From NCBI GenBank assembly GCA_041749275.1, contig JBGTBQ010000074.1, forward strand, positions 1-22,863: a stretch of 22,863 bases of DNA, written 5' to 3'. Of the stretch, positions 21,521-22,863 are shown piece after piece. The position numbers were made by a program, and so were the translations under genes. Numbering within the stretch: the stretch's first letter is position 1; every line of letters begins with the position of its first letter. This DNA is from JBGTBQ01 sp041749275. Lineage in GTDB: Bacteria > Acidobacteriota > Blastocatellia > Pyrinomonadales > Pyrinomonadaceae. The notes under the pieces are model-generated. The model had not been told where the DNA came from. It did not search any database and saw only the letters and a list, made by a program, of their open reading frames with translations.

Positions 21521-21829
21521 CTAATTCTTAACGCGTACCGTTAAATGTTGCATCGGCTGGCTTGGTTGGCGCAAGTAATAGTAGCCGAAGAAGATGTTGC
21601 CCGCGCCTCCCGTGCTCGTGAGCGCCGGCTCCTCGCCGAAGTGCGGCGTGTAGGAGGAGACGATGGGGAGCGCGCCGGAGAAGCACCGCGCCAACTCGCT
21701 TTCAAGTCGGTTGTTGCCGCAGTCGAGCGGGCAGACCGTGCAGCTTTCCAGCAAGCGCTCTAACTGCGCGACGCGGCGCGCGAGTTCGCCCGATTCGTTA
21801 AGCGAGAGGTATGAGGCCGGATGGTTCAT
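21521..21829 (-). pseudogene. Truncated second copy of the radical SAM gene
   Basis: A 102-codon frame whose first 82 residues match the N-terminus of the full radical SAM gene at 2538-3560, including SCTVCPLDCG and TGGAGNIFFG. It stops matching exactly before the CxxxCxxC cluster and continues with an unrelated tail (YYYLRQPSQPMQ). Without the cluster and barrel it cannot be a working radical SAM enzyme. The first 28 codons are homologous but diverged at the DNA level, whereas the next 162 bp are 98 % identical to the other copy. Its ATG overlaps the stop of the upstream DUF2721 gene (ATGA), so an intact gene was once coupled to it. Confidence 0.88.
21584..21745. repeat. Right copy of 162-bp direct repeat bracketing the CRISPR region
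   Basis: Same orientation as 3309-3470, with three substitutions in 162 bp and no gaps. The left boundary (21584) is exactly where the coding similarity of the truncated radical SAM copy ends. Confidence 0.95.
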
Positions 21830-22386
21830 CGTTGGCGGTGGCGTCTCAGGGTCAGGCGGTTGTAGTGCGGGCTGCGCTGGTCAACCAGTTCGGTGGGCGC
21901 GAGTGTCTTACCGAGATGCCAGATGAAGTCCATCTCGGCGCTGAGGGTCGAGACGGCGAGCCGCGCCTCGAAGATGAGATGGATGCTCCCATAGAAGAGA
22001 AAGAGAGCGCCGACGATGCCGAGCACCACCGGCACCCATGCATAGCGCTCTACATCCACGGCGGCGGTGACGCCGATGGAGACGCTCGCGGACACGAAGA
22101 TGCCGGTCGCCGTGTAGAAGATCATCATCGAGCGTTGGAGGATGCGTGCGCGGCTCGTCAGTTTGTCGAGCTGGTTGAAGATGACGGCGCGTCGCTCCTC
22201 GAACAGTTCAACCCCGCCCTCGCTGTGGGCCAGTTCCTCGAAGTCTTTGGAGAGTTGCCGGACGCGGTCAACGACGCGGCCCAGCCGGGTCGAAGTCGAG
22301 AGAATCAGTGTGCCGCAGGCCGAGATCAGCACGGCGGGTGTAATCATCGCCGTCAGGACGGTTAGGGCTGAAGAGAGTGCATCCAT
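21826..22386 (-). CDS. DUF2721 membrane protein
   Basis: 186 residues; the ATG at 22384-22386 has only a weak ribosome site. Helix 1 (about 7-29) runs into the family motif ISACGTLILSTSTRLGRVVD, then RVRQLSKDFEEL. A charged cytoplasmic helical segment (40-85) follows. Two further transmembrane helices lie at about 86-110 and 115-138. This order and the R.GR..DR.R signature fit DUF2721 (PF11026). The family has no known function. Its stop overlaps the start of the truncated radical SAM copy by 4 nt, which implies an ancestral two-gene operon. Confidence 0.85.
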   Translation of the reverse strand: MDALSSALTVLTAMITPAVLISACGTLILSTSTRLGRVVDRVRQLSKDFEELAHSEGGVELFEERRAVIFNQLDKLTSRARILQRSMMIFYTATGIFVSASVSIGVTAAVDVERYAWVPVVLGIVGALFLFYGSIHLIFEARLAVSTLSAEMDFIWHLGKTLAPTELVDQRSPHYNRLTLRRHRQR

Positions 22387-22635
22387 CGCGTTCGCTCGAA
22401 ACCGTAGAACTGTTTGACGCCTGTATTTATAACGCCCCGGAGGGCGCGCGCGCCAGCCGCCGCGGTGGGGTACAAAAATATCACCGAGTTAGAAAAGAAA
22501 AGTGTAATTCGCGGCGGAAAGAGTTGTGCTATTCTCCGCCGCGAAGCAGTTCGCAACAACAGTCATTGACGAACCTTGGGACAGACCTCGACCGCGAGAG
22601 GCCGGGGTCTCAATTTCGCAAAGGAGAAGTAGAAC

Positions 22636-22863
22636 ATGTCGAGGGAAAGAGACGACCTGAATGAGCTGTTCAGCAACGACGCCACGGGCGAGAGCGCGAG
22701 CGCGGTTGGCGACGCTGACGCGGCGAGTACGAGTGAAGGCGAAGACACGACGACGGGCGGCAACGTTGAATCAAGCGGCGGACACGGCGGCGTAGCCATC
22801 GGACGCACGACGGGCATGGGCGCGGGCGTCACCGAAGGCGGCACGCCGGGCGCCGGGGAAGGC
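22636..22863 (+). CDS. Partial Gly/Ser/Thr/Asp-rich low-complexity protein
   Basis: The frame is open from the ATG at 22636, 9 nt after AAGGAG, to the window edge (76 codons). It begins with a charged stretch (MSRERDDLNELFSN) and continues as an acidic, Gly/Ala/Ser/Thr-rich disordered region (TSEGEDTTTGG, then GAGVTEGGTPGAGEG). There is no signal peptide. The 249-bp gap upstream probably contains divergent promoters for this gene and the DUF2721 gene; TTGACG at 22566 is one possible -35 box. The family cannot be told from this part. Confidence 0.6.
   Translation, partial: MSRERDDLNELFSNDATGESASAVGDADAASTSEGEDTTTGGNVESSGGHGGVAIGRTTGMGAGVTEGGTPGAGEG

Overview
The window is about 22.9 kb of GC-rich bacterial DNA. 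Several genes suggest an Acidobacteriota genome, possibly Blastocatellia or Pyrinomonadales. These are an Asn/Thr-rich BON lipoprotein, a zinc-finger YggX-like protein, a DUF2721 membrane protein and a PflA-like radical SAM protein. The taxonomic placement is inferred from gene content only. No rRNA, tRNA or CRISPR repeat array was seen.

Layout. (1) 1-3560, minus strand, is housekeeping: an odd chimeric partial gene at the edge, a BON lipoprotein, a YggX-like protein, a Bcp-type peroxiredoxin, a tiny membrane protein and a radical SAM protein. A near-perfect 33-bp inverted repeat follows the YggX-like gene. (2) 3561-4773 has no intact gene. It holds decayed fragments, one of them clearly a DUF1016/YhcG PDDEXK nuclease. 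A perfect palindrome (4703-4717) lies just ahead of the cas genes. (3) 4774-18052, plus strand, is a type III-D CRISPR effector operon: cas6, a CARF-HEPN ribonuclease, an HD-less cas10 with GGDD, a Cas7-Cas5-Cas11-like fusion, [an Xre-HTH + TnpB element], a double Cas7 fusion, csx19, and a large Cas7-like RAMP with an N-terminal cold-shock domain. The set of fused subunits matches the III-D2/III-Dv complex known from Synechocystis. (4) 18317-21273 is an accessory module: a DUF1874 (Crn2/AcrIII-1 type) ring nuclease, a CARF protein with two N-terminal transmembrane helices, and a SWIM zinc-finger protein. (5) 21521-22863 holds a truncated second copy of the radical SAM gene translationally coupled to a DUF2721 gene, then the start of a Gly/Ser/Asp-rich protein.

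How it should work (inference from the families). Cas6 matures crRNA made from an array elsewhere. The Cas10/Cas7-fusion complex binds and cuts target RNA, and Cas10 GGDD makes cyclic oligoadenylate. That messenger activates the CARF-HEPN RNase in the cytosol and the membrane-anchored CARF protein. Crn2, whose family degrades cA4, switches the response off.

The most notable structural observation is a 162-bp direct repeat (159/162 identical, same orientation) inside the two radical SAM copies at 3309-3470 and 21584-21745. It brackets the whole defence region and suggests that the island was integrated, or could be lost, by homologous recombination. The most promising candidate for new biology is the 2-TM CARF protein with its neighbouring ring nuclease and SWIM protein.
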